A stretch of 64,000 bases of DNA, taken from Pseudomonas sp. TH31. Its GTDB lineage: Bacteria > Pseudomonadota > Gammaproteobacteria > Pseudomonadales > Pseudomonadaceae. The DNA lies in the NCBI RefSeq assembly GCF_016650815.1, contig NZ_JAEKEZ010000038.1:427513-491512 (forward strand). Reading direction: 5' to 3'. The notes under the pieces are model-generated. The model had not been told where the DNA came from, made no database searches, and saw only the letters and a list, made by a program, of their open reading frames with translations. A program made the position numbers and the translations under genes. Shown piece by piece: positions 35,484 through 45,383 of the stretch (the stretch's first letter is position 1; the number at the start of each line of letters is the position of its first letter).

Positions 35484-37130
35484 ATGACACTCAGTCCTTT
35501 TGCGGGCAAACCGGCACCGGCAGAATTGTTGGTCGACATCCCGCGACTGGTTACAGCCTATTACACCGGTCAGCCTGATGCCGCCATCTCTACCCAGCGC
35601 GTCGCTTTCGGCACGTCCGGTCACCGAGGCAGCTCGTTCGACTTGAGTTTCAACGAATGGCACGTTCTCGCAATTAGCCAGGCCATCTGCCTGTACCGTG
35701 AGGCCCAGGGCATTAACGGTCCACTGTTCGTCGGCATCGACACCCATGCGCTGTCGACCCCGGCCGGTGCCAGCGCGCTTGAAGTGCTGGCGGCCAATGG
35801 CGTCACCGTGATGATCGCCGAAGGTGACGAGTACACCCCGACCCCGGCCATTTCCCATGCGATTCTTTGCTACAACCGCGGCCGTACCTCGGGCCTGGCA
35901 GACGGCATCGTCATTACGCCGTCCCACAACCCGCCACAAAGCGGCGGCTACAAATACAACCCTACCAACGGTGGCCCGGCCGACACCCATATCACCAAGT
36001 GGATCGAAGCCAAGGCCAACGAACTGCTCGGCAACAAACTGGCCGGCGTCAAGCGCATCAGCTACGAGCAGGCGCTGAAGGCCGGCACCACCCATCGTCA
36101 TGACTACCTCAACACCTATGTCGCTGACCTGATCAACGTGATCGATTTCGACGTCATTCGTGACGCCAGGCTGCATCTGGGTGTCGATCCGCTGGGCGGA
36201 GCAGGGGTGCGTTACTGGTCGGCGATTGCCGAGCATTACCGCCTCGACCTGGAAGTGGTCAATACCCAGGTCGATCCGACGTTCCGCTTCATGACCGTCG
36301 ATTGGGACGGGCAGATCCGCATGGACCCGTCGTCTACTCACGCCATGCAAGGCTTGATCGGTCTGAAAGATCGCTTCGACGTGGCATTTGGCTGCGACCC
36401 GGATCACGACCGCCACGGCATCGTGACCCCGTCCGGCGGGCTGCTGGCGCCGAATAACTATTTGGCTGTGTCCATCGACTACCTGTTCCAGAACCGTGCG
36501 CAATGGCGTGCCGATGCTGGCGTGGGTAAAACCGTGGTCAGCAGCGGTCTGATTGATCGCGTGGCCAAGCGTCTGGGCCGTCGCCTGTACGAAGTGCCAG
36601 TCGGCTTCAAATGGTTTGCCGATGGTTTGTTCGATGGTTCACTGGGCTTCGGTGGCGAAGAAAGCGCCGGTGCTTCGTTCCTGCGCAAGGATGGCGGTGT
36701 CTGGAGCACCGACAAGGACGGCCTGATCCCGGCCCTGTTGGCGGCAGAAATGACCGCGCGCACCGGTCGCGACCCAAGCCAGGCTTATCGTGCACTGACC
36801 GATGAATTGGGCGAACCGTTCTCGGTGCGTGTCGATGCCAAGGCCAACCCTGAGCAGAAAGCGCTGCTGAGCAAGCTGTCACCGGATCAGGTCACCTCGA
36901 CCCAACTGGCCGGCGAAGCGATCCAGAGCATCCTCAGCCATGCGCCGGGTAACGATCAGGCCATTGGCGGCTTGAAAGTCATGACCGAGAACGGCTGGTT
37001 TGCGGCGCGTCCGTCGGGCACTGAAGACATCTACAAGATCTACGCTGAAAGCTTTGTCAGCGACGAGCACCTCAAGCAGTTGGTGGCTGAGGCTCAGACC
37101 TTGGTGGATGGCGCTATTGCTGCGAAGTGA
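35484..37130 (+). CDS. pgm: Phosphoglucomutase (alpha-D-glucose phosphate-specific)
   Basis: Interconverts glucose 1-phosphate and glucose 6-phosphate for glycogen, trehalose, envelope sugar and exopolysaccharide synthesis (548 aa, normal length for the bacterial Pgm family). It shows the early FGTSGHRGSSFDLSFNE motif, the phosphoserine loop TPSHNPPQSGGYKYNPTNGG (about 145-165), the metal-binding loop DPDHDRHG (about 310) and the sugar-binding FGGEESAG (about 390). The phosphate-binding end ARPSGTEDIYKIYAESF is intact. It appears monocistronic, followed by a REPIN and a strong terminator. Confidence 0.96.
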   Translation: MTLSPFAGKPAPAELLVDIPRLVTAYYTGQPDAAISTQRVAFGTSGHRGSSFDLSFNEWHVLAISQAICLYREAQGINGPLFVGIDTHALSTPAGASALEVLAANGVTVMIAEGDEYTPTPAISHAILCYNRGRTSGLADGIVITPSHNPPQSGGYKYNPTNGGPADTHITKWIEAKANELLGNKLAGVKRISYEQALKAGTTHRHDYLNTYVADLINVIDFDVIRDARLHLGVDPLGGAGVRYWSAIAEHYRLDLEVVNTQVDPTFRFMTVDWDGQIRMDPSSTHAMQGLIGLKDRFDVAFGCDPDHDRHGIVTPSGGLLAPNNYLAVSIDYLFQNRAQWRADAGVGKTVVSSGLIDRVAKRLGRRLYEVPVGFKWFADGLFDGSLGFGGEESAGASFLRKDGGVWSTDKDGLIPALLAAEMTARTGRDPSQAYRALTDELGEPFSVRVDAKANPEQKALLSKLSPDQVTSTQLAGEAIQSILSHAPGNDQAIGGLKVMTENGWFAARPSGTEDIYKIYAESFVSDEHLKQLVAEAQTLVDGAIAAK

Positions 37131-37140
37131 TTGAGGGCCT

Positions 37141-37225
37141 CTTCGCGGGCAAGCCTCGCTCCTGCAGGTTGGGTATACGCCGAAAAATGGCGCATGACCT
37201 GTAGGAGCGAAGCTTGCCCGCGAAG
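37141..37225. repeat. REPIN after pgm
   Basis: Inverse and direct copies of the TCGCGGGCAAG-class REP (37141-37168 and 37198-37225) with slightly diverged arms, starting 11 bp after the pgm stop. Confidence 0.9.
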
Positions 37226-37260
37226 GCGGCTACCTGAACACAGTAAATCTCGAATCAAAC

Positions 37261-37294
37261 AAAAAAGGGCGACCGGAAGGTCGCCCATTTTTTT
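37261..37294. terminator. Bidirectional terminator between pgm and the pirin gene
   Basis: GGGCGACC/GGTCGCCC stem with a GGAA loop, flanked by six A on the left and seven T on the right. It can end both convergent transcripts. Confidence 0.93.
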
Positions 37295-37311
37295 GCCCGG
37301 TATTTAGCCGA

Positions 37312-38007
37312 TCAAGCCAGATCCACCAACACGATTTCACTGTCTTCAATCGCCGTCACCCGTAACACCTGCTCATCGGCAATCGCGACGCCGTCTCGAG
37401 CTTGTGCCTGCAAGCCATTGACTTCAATCACGCCTGTCGCTGGAACCAGGTACGCACGACGTCCGATATCCAGGTGATATTCCGCCGATTCCCCGGCTTT
37501 CAGATTCGCCGCCACTAACCGCGCATCAGCACGAATCCGCAGGCTTTGATCGTCGCCAGCCTTACCGCTGGCCAAGGTCACGAAACCTTCACGTTGACCT
37601 TTCGGGAACGGCTTGGCGCCCCACGACGGCGCTGAGCCGGCCTCGTTGGGGATGATCCAGATCTGGAAGATCCGGGTTTCGGTGGATTCCAGGTTGTACT
37701 CGCTGTGGGCGATCCCGGTGCCGGCGCTCATGACTTGAACGTCACCCGCTTCGGTACGGCCCTTGTTGCCCAGGTTGTCCTGGTGGGTAATCGCACCTTC
37801 ACGCACATAGGTGATGATTTCCATGTCACGGTGCGGGTGCTGTGGAAAGCCTGTGCCCGCAGCGATCACGTCATCGTTCCAGACCCGCAGGTTGCCCCAG
37901 TTCATGCGTTTCGGGTCATGGTACTCGGCGAACGAAAAGTGGTGATGGGCATCCAACCAGCCATGGTGGGCGCCACCCAAGGTGTTGAAAGGTCTGAGTT
38001 CAAGCAT
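37312..38007 (-). CDS. Pirin-family bicupin protein
   Basis: Protein of 231 aa with two cupin barrels. The metal-binding residues of the N-terminal cupin can be seen as HPHRDMEI (about 56-63) and GTGIAHSEYN (about 100-109). The start is ATG 38005-38007 (MLELRPFNTLGGAHHGW), with AGGAGA upstream; the frame continues 27 codons further without support. Family members act as quercetinases or as redox cofactors, and the true substrate is not known. It is convergent with pgm. Confidence 0.9.
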   Translation of the reverse strand: MLELRPFNTLGGAHHGWLDAHHHFSFAEYHDPKRMNWGNLRVWNDDVIAAGTGFPQHPHRDMEIITYVREGAITHQDNLGNKGRTEAGDVQVMSAGTGIAHSEYNLESTETRIFQIWIIPNEAGSAPSWGAKPFPKGQREGFVTLASGKAGDDQSLRIRADARLVAANLKAGESAEYHLDIGRRAYLVPATGVIEVNGLQAQARDGVAIADEQVLRVTAIEDSEIVLVDLA

Positions 38008-38287
38008 GATCGTCTCCTGGAAAGGTTCGTCATGGCGCGGTACGCCTGAGCCACGAAACAAGAACCGGTGGTTGATGGCGTGCATCATCTATCAGGCGAT
38101 AATCGATAAAAAGCGTAAAAAGTGCCTTAAAACAATCTAATAAATTGATGCTTGGCAGCCTCGAAATATTCTTATGCAGCCTTCACTTCATCGTATAAGC
38201 CAATGACCTGTAAGCATTTCACTAGAACTCAACGGCAAATGCAGACACCATAGCCCTCAACAGCCTCACACCCTGGAGTCCGTCCGC

Positions 38288-40761
38288 GTGCCGCAACACA
38301 CCCCTGATCTTCCTCCCGAACTTCGCCCCTTGGCCGAGATGCCCTTGCTCAAGCGCCTGGCTGCGCGGTTTTTCGGTCACGGCTTGACTCGATTGCGCGC
38401 GCAACACCGTGCGTCCTGGCTGCACGGGCAAGCTGACGGTTTCCGCAGCGGTCACAGCGCCGGGGTGGATTACGGGTTCACGGAAGGCAAGCTCGAAGGG
38501 CTGGAAGAAGGCCGGCAGGTGTTACTGATCCGCGATTCGCGCTCCACCGAGCACCGGCCGCCGAATGCCGATGACAACTTGTTCGATGACTGGCGCCTGC
38601 CGTTGAGTGCCGAGATCAAGAAGGGCATGAGGGGCGACGTCGCGCGACTGCTGCCGGCGCATGCCCAGCCCAGCGTGGCGCAATGGAAGATGATTTTCAG
38701 CGATACGCCGTCGACCTCGGTGATTGCCGGGGCGGGCGCGGGCAAGTCGACGACGCTGGTGTTGCGCATTCTGTTGCTGACCCACTATCTGGGGTTTGAG
38801 CTCGGCTCGATGACTGTGGTGACCTTCACCCGTGAATCGCGCAAAGACTTCATCAATAAGCTGATCGAGCTGTTTGGGTTATGGGGGCGGGTGCTCAGCC
38901 TTAAAGAGGCGCGGGACCTGGTGCGCACCTTCCATTCTCGAATTCTGCCGATGGTCCGCAGCTTGCCGGGGTTCGAACGCCTGCAAGCTTTCGAAAACCT
39001 CAGCCATCGCCCGCAAAGCGGTGATGAGGAAGTGGACAGCAATCCGTTCGACCTACGAATTAACGATGCCCAGCGCCAGCAACTCAATGCCTGCTATCAC
39101 GGCCTGTTTACTTCCAATGAGCGTTTCCGTGAACTGATCCAGCCGTTGTCCCGCCACGCCTTGCAACTCAAGGAACTGGAGCGTGACCACCCGGATGTGC
39201 AGAAGCGCATGGCAGTGACCGAACTGGCGTCCAAACGCGATGAAGAACTCTGCGATGCGATTGAAGACCTGTGGTTTCGCGCCGGTGCCTGGCCGATCAA
39301 GGGCATTGAGCCCAATCGTCAGACCTTCGATATCAACGGCTCGACGTTCCATTGTCATGGCTATATTCCGACATTGGATGCCTGGGTGGTGCTCGGTTTC
39401 GATCCCGGGAAAACCCTCAGGTCAGCCGCCCGAATGCCAGGCTGACTGTTCGGGCCGAGTGGGCAGTCAAGCGAACTCTGTTTCAAGCTTTCTGTCGTAA
39501 GCCATTGATATGGATTGATAGTTACGAGTCTTCAAGGCGTGTTCTGGCTTCGATTGCCGGTGACGCGAGCGCCGGTCCTGGCTTCGACTACAAGGTTAAG
39601 GGTGAGCTGGCTGGCGGGCCGCTGCTGGACTGTTTTGTCGCCGCTGCCGGGTTTATCGAGAACCTCGGCTTGGACGTTCCGGACGCCGTGGGCCGGATGA
39701 GTTTCGGCAAGGACGACCCTGACCGGTTTTTCTTCGAGGCCCTGAGTCTGTTCTGGCGGGCGCTGGAAGACCATTTGCTCGATCAAATGCCGCCGGTGAT
39801 GACCTACAACCGGATGTTTGCCTTGTTCAGCGAGCAATCGCCGGAAAACCTCAAGTTGTTGAGCGATGAGCTGCTCCGGCCGCTGTCGCACTTGATGATC
39901 GACGAATTTCAAGACGTGTCGCCGCAAATTGTTTCATGGATTCGCGCCAGCCTGGCCGAGATCCGCAGCCGCGGCCCAGCCATGCACGTAGGGCGTGGCG
40001 CGCAACGTTCGTCGCTGCTTTGTGTGGGAGACGATTGGCAGTCCATCTATGGTTGGCGCGGTAGTTCGCCGACGTATTTCATGGAGTTCAACAAGGAATT
40101 CCCGTCACCGAGCACGACTCGGGTGATGCTCAGCGACAACTACCGCAGCCATCAGCACATCATTGATGCCGCCGAACACATCGTGCGCGCCGCACCGGCC
40201 ATCCCTGGCAAGAAGGCCAAGGCCAGCGGCGAGCCGAAGGCATTGCAGCCGGTCAACGTGCTGGATCGCGACGATCAGGGCATGGCGCAGCGGTTGATGG
40301 AGCACTATAAACGCGGTGATTCAATCTTGATGCTTTATCGAAAAAGCATCGATAAGCTATTGATAGAAAAGCATATTCAGTCTGTAGTTAATATGGATTC
40401 TAGCTTGCCGTACGAAGCCCGCCGCCTTAAGCAACTGACCTATCACAGCGCCAAGGGGCTTCAGGCGGATGCGGTGTTCTTGCTGGGTGACTGCCAGCAC
40501 CTGACCAGTTCGCCCTACAAGAACCAGGTATATCGCATGGCCGGGCTTGGCAAGGCTGGCGACAGCGAGCCGTATGACAGCGCCCAGAAAGACGAAATCC
40601 TGCGGCTGGCCTACGTCGGCATCACCCGGGCGGTGAGCCATTGCTACTGGTATGTCGATGGCCAGGAAGGCCAGGCGGTCAATATGCCCAGGGCGTCGGA
40701 CAAGATTGGCAAGGGCAAGGCGTTCTTTGCGGATCACCGGCAAACCACCAAGTCCGCCTAA
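38288..40761 (+). pseudogene. UvrD/Rep-like superfamily 1 helicase, broken by one frameshift
   Basis: Two adjacent open frames make one helicase of about 824 aa. The first (GTG 38288 to 39445) carries Walker A AGAGAGKSTTLVLRI (about residue 145) and motif Ia. The second frame continues without a gap from 39411. It carries motif II MIDEFQDVS, motif III VGDDWQSIYGWRGS, motif IV NYRSHQH, motif V TYHSAKGLQADAV and motif VI YVGITRAVSHCYW. The junction lies in GATCCCGGGAAAACC (39401-39415), where one extra G would restore the frame as DPGENPQVS. Every helicase motif is otherwise intact, so this may be a sequencing error. The N-terminal 100 residues are a family-specific extension. It is closest to HelD/UvrD-type helicases; role in repair is inferred. 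Confidence 0.85.
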
Positions 40762-40774
40762 ACCCCGAACCCCT

Positions 40775-40862
40775 GTGGGAGCGGGCTTGCTCGCGAAGGC
40801 GTCCTTTCAGTTGATGTTGATATCGACTGATACGACGCCTTCGCGAGCAAGCCCGCTCCCAC
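40775..40862. repeat. REPIN with 29 bp perfect arms
   Basis: Arms 40775-40803 and 40834-40862 of the GGGCTTGCTCGCGAA class are exact complements around a 30 bp spacer. Confidence 0.95.
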
Positions 40863-40901
40863 ATTGGATTTCAGTGTGTCGGGATAATGTACGCACCCAC
40901 A

Positions 40902-40928
40902 AAAAAGCCCACATCATGTGGGCTTTTT
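40902..40928. terminator. Bidirectional terminator after the DUF1652 gene
   Basis: AAAAAGCCCACAT/ATGTGGGCTTTTT palindrome. It gives a 13 bp stem with a 5-base U run in either direction, and lies 16 bp past the stop of the minus-strand gene. Confidence 0.93.
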
Positions 40929-40944
40929 GTCGGCTGTTAAATGC

Positions 40945-41220
40945 TCAGGCATAACTCCGAAGCGCCACCGGCGGAACAAAAGCCTCAAGCTCATCCTCCA
41001 CCGCTTCAATTATTCGTTCTACATCCGCAGCATTCATCACCGTCGCGCAAGGAATGCCGGCAATGGCGATCATGGTTTCGCCACTGGCACGGTCAAAAAG
41101 ACGGGCAATCATGCTGCCCGGTGCGTCCATGCTCGCCTCGAAACCCATGGGATGAAAATGCCAGCGCATCAGCTGGCAGGCGTTGGGAAAGGTAACTTTG
41201 CTGAATGCCCCTTTGTTCAT
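40945..41220 (-). CDS. DUF1652 protein
   Basis: Small cytoplasmic protein of 91 aa belonging to a family common in Pseudomonas. The characteristic run QLMRWHFHPMGFEASMDAPG (residues about 16-35) and the MIAIAGIPCATVMN segment are present. No catalytic residues or membrane helices are visible, and the function is unknown. It stands alone with its own terminator. The 261 bp beyond its start contain no gene. Confidence 0.85.
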   Translation of the reverse strand: MNKGAFSKVTFPNACQLMRWHFHPMGFEASMDAPGSMIARLFDRASGETMIAIAGIPCATVMNAADVERIIEAVEDELEAFVPPVALRSYA

Positions 41221-41481
41221 GTGCTGCCCACCTTAGTCATCGAGCGCTTCCTTTAGCTCACGTTAGGGGGAAGAGCCGTCAATGGCTCAACCGGTGAATG
41301 CATTTAAAAGTAGCATCCAGATGTGAAAACCATGTGGATTTTTTCAGTCTGTTTGGCGATTGGTAGCGTTTTTTTGATATGGATCACGCGCGGCTCATTC
41401 ATCGACAAAAGGCCATTATTGATTGGCCATTGAAGCCGGGGCCGAAGTTCGGCAAGCTCGACTTTTTTCGCCGAGCGCTTT

Positions 41482-42297
41482 ATGCACGCCGTTGATGATG
41501 GTCCGCTGCAAACCCAGGCCACGGGCGAAACGGTCATGCGCTACCACCTGCGCTGGAAATACCGGGACCTGGAGGGCGTCATGGCCCTGTATCACCCGGA
41601 TATTCAGTACAGCGACTTTTTCCAGAACCGCGTGATGGGGCTGCATGAGCTGCGCGAGTACGTACGCGATAGCATGCCGCGCAATCCCGATGAAGCGCTC
41701 GAACACTCGGATCGCATTCGGCTGGACGGGGATACGGCGTTTATTCAGTACCAGATGACCCTGCGCGGCAGCGATGGGTTGGTGTCGTTTCGTTCCAGCG
41801 AAGCCATCACCGTGCGCGATGGCCTGATCTGGCGGGTCAACGAGTACGCCTCCCTGGTGCGCGAACAACCCCCCAGCAAAACCAGCAGCAACCTGCGCCC
41901 GGCGGCCAGTCGGCTCGGCTTGTCGCCGCGACAACTGAGTTTCATGGCCGAAGACCTGCAGCAGTACTTCGAGCGCCGGCAACCTTATCTGGACCCCGAG
42001 CTCGATTTGCAGCGAGTGGCGAAGGAGTGTGGTTACAGCCGCAATCAGATTTCCTACCTGTTGAACCAGGTGCTGGGGCAAAGCTTCTACCGCTACGTCA
42101 ATCAGGCGCGGTTGCAGCATCTGCTGGCTGCATTGGATAAGGCCACGCCGCCGCTGCGGGTCGATGAGCTGGCGTTTGCCGCCGGTTTCAACTCGCTGTC
42201 GGCGTTTTACAGCTGTTTCCGCCAGCACACCGGCCAGTCGCCCAAGGCCTACGTCAAACAAATTTCTTTGCGTGCACGCGCGCAAGACAGTCGCTGA
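41482..42297 (+). CDS. SnoaL-like/AraC fusion transcriptional regulator
   Basis: Regulator of 271 aa with an unusual input domain. Residues about 15-125 look like an NTF2/SnoaL fold (VMRYHLRWKYRDLEGVMALYHPDIQYSDFF, then IRLDGDTAFIQYQMTLRG and a final beta strand). Residues about 160-260 are an AraC DNA-binding domain (RVAKECGYSRNQISYLLNQ and VDELAFAAGFNSLSAFYSCFRQHTGQSPKAYVKQ). The start at 41482 has a weak ribosome site; ATG 41536 is possible but would shorten the first helix. It is upstream of and codirectional with an oxidase, a cupin and a polyamine-type binding protein, so it probably controls them. Confidence 0.87.
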   Translation: MHAVDDGPLQTQATGETVMRYHLRWKYRDLEGVMALYHPDIQYSDFFQNRVMGLHELREYVRDSMPRNPDEALEHSDRIRLDGDTAFIQYQMTLRGSDGLVSFRSSEAITVRDGLIWRVNEYASLVREQPPSKTSSNLRPAASRLGLSPRQLSFMAEDLQQYFERRQPYLDPELDLQRVAKECGYSRNQISYLLNQVLGQSFYRYVNQARLQHLLAALDKATPPLRVDELAFAAGFNSLSAFYSCFRQHTGQSPKAYVKQISLRARAQDSR

Positions 42298-42348
42298 GGT
42301 CACGCTCTAGGATCGACGCCATCGAAGTTTGAGTGGTGGAGTCTTGTT

Positions 42349-43755
42349 ATGCCGGCGTGGCGCACGATCAGTTTATGGATGGATCAACTCGACGAGCCAT
42401 TGCTGGCACGTCCAGCCCTGGAGCAGGACCTGGATGTCGACGTGGCCATCATTGGCGCTGGCTACACCGGGCTCTGGACCGCTTATTACCTCAAGCGCCT
42501 GGCCCCAGGACTTGAGATCGCCATCGTCGAGGCGCAAACCGCCGGGTTTGGTGCGTCGGGCCGCAATGGCGGCTGGCTAATGGGTAACCTGCTGGGCGAG
42601 GACCGTTTGCTCGCCGATCTGCCGGCCGAACAGCGCCGCGCCTCGTTTGATTTGTTGCACGGCATTCCCGATGAAGTTGAGATCGTCCTCAAACGCGAAG
42701 GCATTGACTGCGATTACCGCAAGGGCGGTGTGCTGTATTGTGCGGCGCGTTATCCCGAGCAGGAAGCCAGCCTGCGCAGTTATCTGGACAAACTCTACCG
42801 CCAGGGCCTGAGCGAAAACGATTACCGCTGGCTCAGCCCCGAGCAATTGGCGCAACAGATCAGAGTGGCCAAGCCTTATGGCGGTATCCATGCGCCACAC
42901 GTAGCGACCATTCAGCCGGCAAAGTTGGTGCGAGGTCTGGCTCGAACGGTGGAGCGCATGGGCGTCAAGATCTATGAGAACAGCCCGGTCACCCAGTGGC
43001 AGTCCGGCAGCCTGCGTACGGCGAAAGTCCAGGTTCGCAGTCGCTGGATCGTGCCGGCGGTTGAAGGCTATTCGGTCACCCTGCCGCCCCTGGGCCGTTA
43101 TCAGTTGCCGGTGCAGAGTCTGTTGGTGGCTACCGAGCCACTGTCCGCCGCCACGTGGGACGAAATCGGCCTGAGCCAGGGCCAGGCATTCAGCGAAAGC
43201 AGTCGGCAGGTCACTTACGGTCAGCGCACTGCCGACAATCGGCTGGTGTTCGGCGCGCGGGGTGGTTATCAGTTTGCCGGCAAATTGCGCCATGACTTCG
43301 ACCTGACCAGCAGCGAAGTGGAGTTGCGGCGTTACCTGTTCGGCGAATTGTTCCCGCAGCTCAGGAACGTGCGCATCACCCACGCCTGGGGCGGCAACCT
43401 GGGCATGTCCCGACGCTTCAAGCCGCACATGCTCTGCGATCGGGGCCGCGGCATCGCCTTGTCCGGCGGTTATGGCGGGGAGGGCGTGGGTGCCAGCAAC
43501 CTGGGCGGGCGAACCCTGGCTGATCTGATTCTGGAGCGCGACACCGAGCTGGTGCGCCAGCCCTGGGTCATCCCGCAGGGCGGCCTCGACGCCTTGAAAG
43601 CCTGGGAGCCGGAACCCTGCCGTTGGCTCGGCTACAACGCCATCATCCGCAGCTTCGTCCACGAAGACCAGACCCTGGCCAACCCGGCCACCGCACCTTG
43701 GCGACGCAAGCTGGCCAGCGGCGTGGCGGGGTTCATGGAAGGTTTCATGCAGTAG
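42349..43755 (+). CDS. FAD-dependent amine oxidase (DAO/PuuB-like)
   Basis: Flavoprotein of 468 aa in the D-amino acid oxidase superfamily. The dinucleotide-binding motif DVAIIGAGYTGLWTAYYLKR is near residue 28, FGASGRNGGW follows near 65, and GGYGGEGVGASNLGGRTLADLI near the C-terminus binds FAD again. It most resembles gamma-glutamylputrescine oxidase and related enzymes for polyamines or N-methyl amino acids. The neighbouring putrescine-type binding protein supports an amine substrate, but the exact one is not determined. Confidence 0.87.
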   Translation: MPAWRTISLWMDQLDEPLLARPALEQDLDVDVAIIGAGYTGLWTAYYLKRLAPGLEIAIVEAQTAGFGASGRNGGWLMGNLLGEDRLLADLPAEQRRASFDLLHGIPDEVEIVLKREGIDCDYRKGGVLYCAARYPEQEASLRSYLDKLYRQGLSENDYRWLSPEQLAQQIRVAKPYGGIHAPHVATIQPAKLVRGLARTVERMGVKIYENSPVTQWQSGSLRTAKVQVRSRWIVPAVEGYSVTLPPLGRYQLPVQSLLVATEPLSAATWDEIGLSQGQAFSESSRQVTYGQRTADNRLVFGARGGYQFAGKLRHDFDLTSSEVELRRYLFGELFPQLRNVRITHAWGGNLGMSRRFKPHMLCDRGRGIALSGGYGGEGVGASNLGGRTLADLILERDTELVRQPWVIPQGGLDALKAWEPEPCRWLGYNAIIRSFVHEDQTLANPATAPWRRKLASGVAGFMEGFMQ

Positions 43756-43798
43756 ACAGCGCGCTCTTCATCTACAGGCTTCATTGACAGGTACTCCC

Positions 43799-44140
43799 AT
43801 GAGCATCACGCAATTCAAGCAAACCGTAACCCTGAAACTGGACGAATCCAGCCCGGTGGCCGTGCCGTTGGGCACGCCCGTAGCCGTGGCCTCAACCACC
43901 AGCGTCGAGCGCGATGACGGCGTTGAAACCGGCGTCTGGGAGTGCACGCCCGGCCGCTGGCGGCGGCAGATCGTTGCCCGGGAGTTTTGTCACTTCATCC
44001 AGGGCCGCGGCACCTTCACCCCCGATGGCGGGGAAACCCTGCACCTGGAAGCTGGCGATGCACTGATGTTGCCGGCCAACAGTCTCGGTATCTGGGATAT
44101 CCAGGAAACCGTGCGCAAGACTTACGTTTTGATTTTTTGA
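43799..44140 (+). CDS. Cupin-domain protein (cupin_3/EutQ-like)
   Basis: Single cupin of 113 aa. The start is ATG 43799 (MSITQFKQTVTLKLDES). The fold shows in GVWECTPGRWRRQIVAREFCHFIQGRGTFTPDGGE and the following LEAGDALMLPANSLGIWDI. Such proteins accompany amine oxidases in polyamine clusters, but their role is unknown. It lies 43 bp after the oxidase. Confidence 0.85.
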   Translation: MSITQFKQTVTLKLDESSPVAVPLGTPVAVASTTSVERDDGVETGVWECTPGRWRRQIVAREFCHFIQGRGTFTPDGGETLHLEAGDALMLPANSLGIWDIQETVRKTYVLIF

Positions 44141-44204
44141 TTTTGATCTTTTGATTGCCTGCCAGCCCAACAAAAAAGAAAACAACCCCAACAGGAATCG
44201 ACTC

Positions 44205-45290
44205 ATGATCCGAAAGACACTGACTCTGGTGCCCCTTGCACTCGTCGCGACCCTCAGCCACGCGGCCGAGACCGTGAAAATCTACAACTGGTCGGACTAC
44301 ATCGCCCCGGACACCACCAAGAACTTCCAGAAAGAAACCGGCATCGGCTTCAGCTACGACGTCTACGACAGCAACGAAACCCTCGACGGCAAGTTGATGA
44401 CCGGCAAATCCGGTTACGACGTGGTGTTCCCGTCCAACCACTTCATGGCCCGGCAGATTCAGGGCGGGGCGCTGAAAAAACTCGACAAGAGTCAGTTGCC
44501 TAACTGGAAAAACCTCAACCCAGTGTTGCTCAGCGCAGTGCAGACCAACGATCCAGGCAACGAACATGGTTTCCCATACCTGTGGGGCAGTACCGGCATT
44601 GGTTACAACATCGTCAAGGTCAAAGCGGTATTGGGCGACAGCGCGCCGGTGGATTCCTGGGACTTGATCTTCAAGCCCGAAAACATGAAAAAGCTGCAAA
44701 AGTGCGGCGTGGCGATTCTCGACAATGGTCCGGAACTGCTGCCCGCCGCGCTGAACTACCTGGGATTGCCGCACCACAGTAAAAATCCGGAAGACTATAA
44801 AAAAGCCGAAGCTCTGCTGATGAAAGTCCGGCCGTATGTCAGCTATTTCCACTCATCCAAATACACCAGCGACCTGGCCAACGGCGATATCTGCGTGGCG
44901 GTCGGGTTCTCCGGCGACATCCTGCAAGCGGAAAATCGTGCCAAGGAAGCCAACAACGGCGTCGACATCGGTTACTCCATTCCCAAGGAAGGCGCCGCCA
45001 TCTGGTTCGACATGGTCGCCATGCCCGCCGACGCCCCGGACGACAAGGCCGGCTATGCCTTCATGAACTACCTGCTGCGCCCGGACGTCATGGCCAGCAT
45101 CAGCAATTACGTGCACTACGCCAATGGCAACGAACAGGCCGACAGCCTGATCGACCCGGCGATCAAGAACGACACCAAGGTCTATCCGAGCCCGGAGATG
45201 ATGGGGAAATTGTTTGCGCTGGAAGCAATGCCGCTAAACATCGACCGGATTCGGACGCGGGTCTGGAACAAGATTCGGACCGGGAATTGA
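44205..45290 (+). CDS. Polyamine ABC transporter periplasmic binding protein (PotF/SpuD-like)
   Basis: Solute-binding protein of 361 aa with a Sec signal peptide (MIRKTLTLVPLALVATLSHA, cut before AETVKIYNWSD). The YNWSDYIAP opening and the segments NETLDGKLMTGKSGYDVVFPSN and FPYLWGSTGIGYN are those of putrescine/spermidine receptors. The conserved aromatic residues that clamp the amine are present in these runs. No permease or ATPase follows, so this receptor likely delivers to a transporter encoded elsewhere or acts as a sensor. The start at ATG 44205 follows AGGAAT. Confidence 0.9.
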   Translation: MIRKTLTLVPLALVATLSHAAETVKIYNWSDYIAPDTTKNFQKETGIGFSYDVYDSNETLDGKLMTGKSGYDVVFPSNHFMARQIQGGALKKLDKSQLPNWKNLNPVLLSAVQTNDPGNEHGFPYLWGSTGIGYNIVKVKAVLGDSAPVDSWDLIFKPENMKKLQKCGVAILDNGPELLPAALNYLGLPHHSKNPEDYKKAEALLMKVRPYVSYFHSSKYTSDLANGDICVAVGFSGDILQAENRAKEANNGVDIGYSIPKEGAAIWFDMVAMPADAPDDKAGYAFMNYLLRPDVMASISNYVHYANGNEQADSLIDPAIKNDTKVYPSPEMMGKLFALEAMPLNIDRIRTRVWNKIRTGN

Positions 45291-45383
45291 TGAGGCATAT
45301 TTTGTAGTTATTCGAGATTATCGAGTCTGATTGCGACGCTATAGACTCCAGGGCTCCCTTTTAGTGGATTAGGAGGCAATGGA

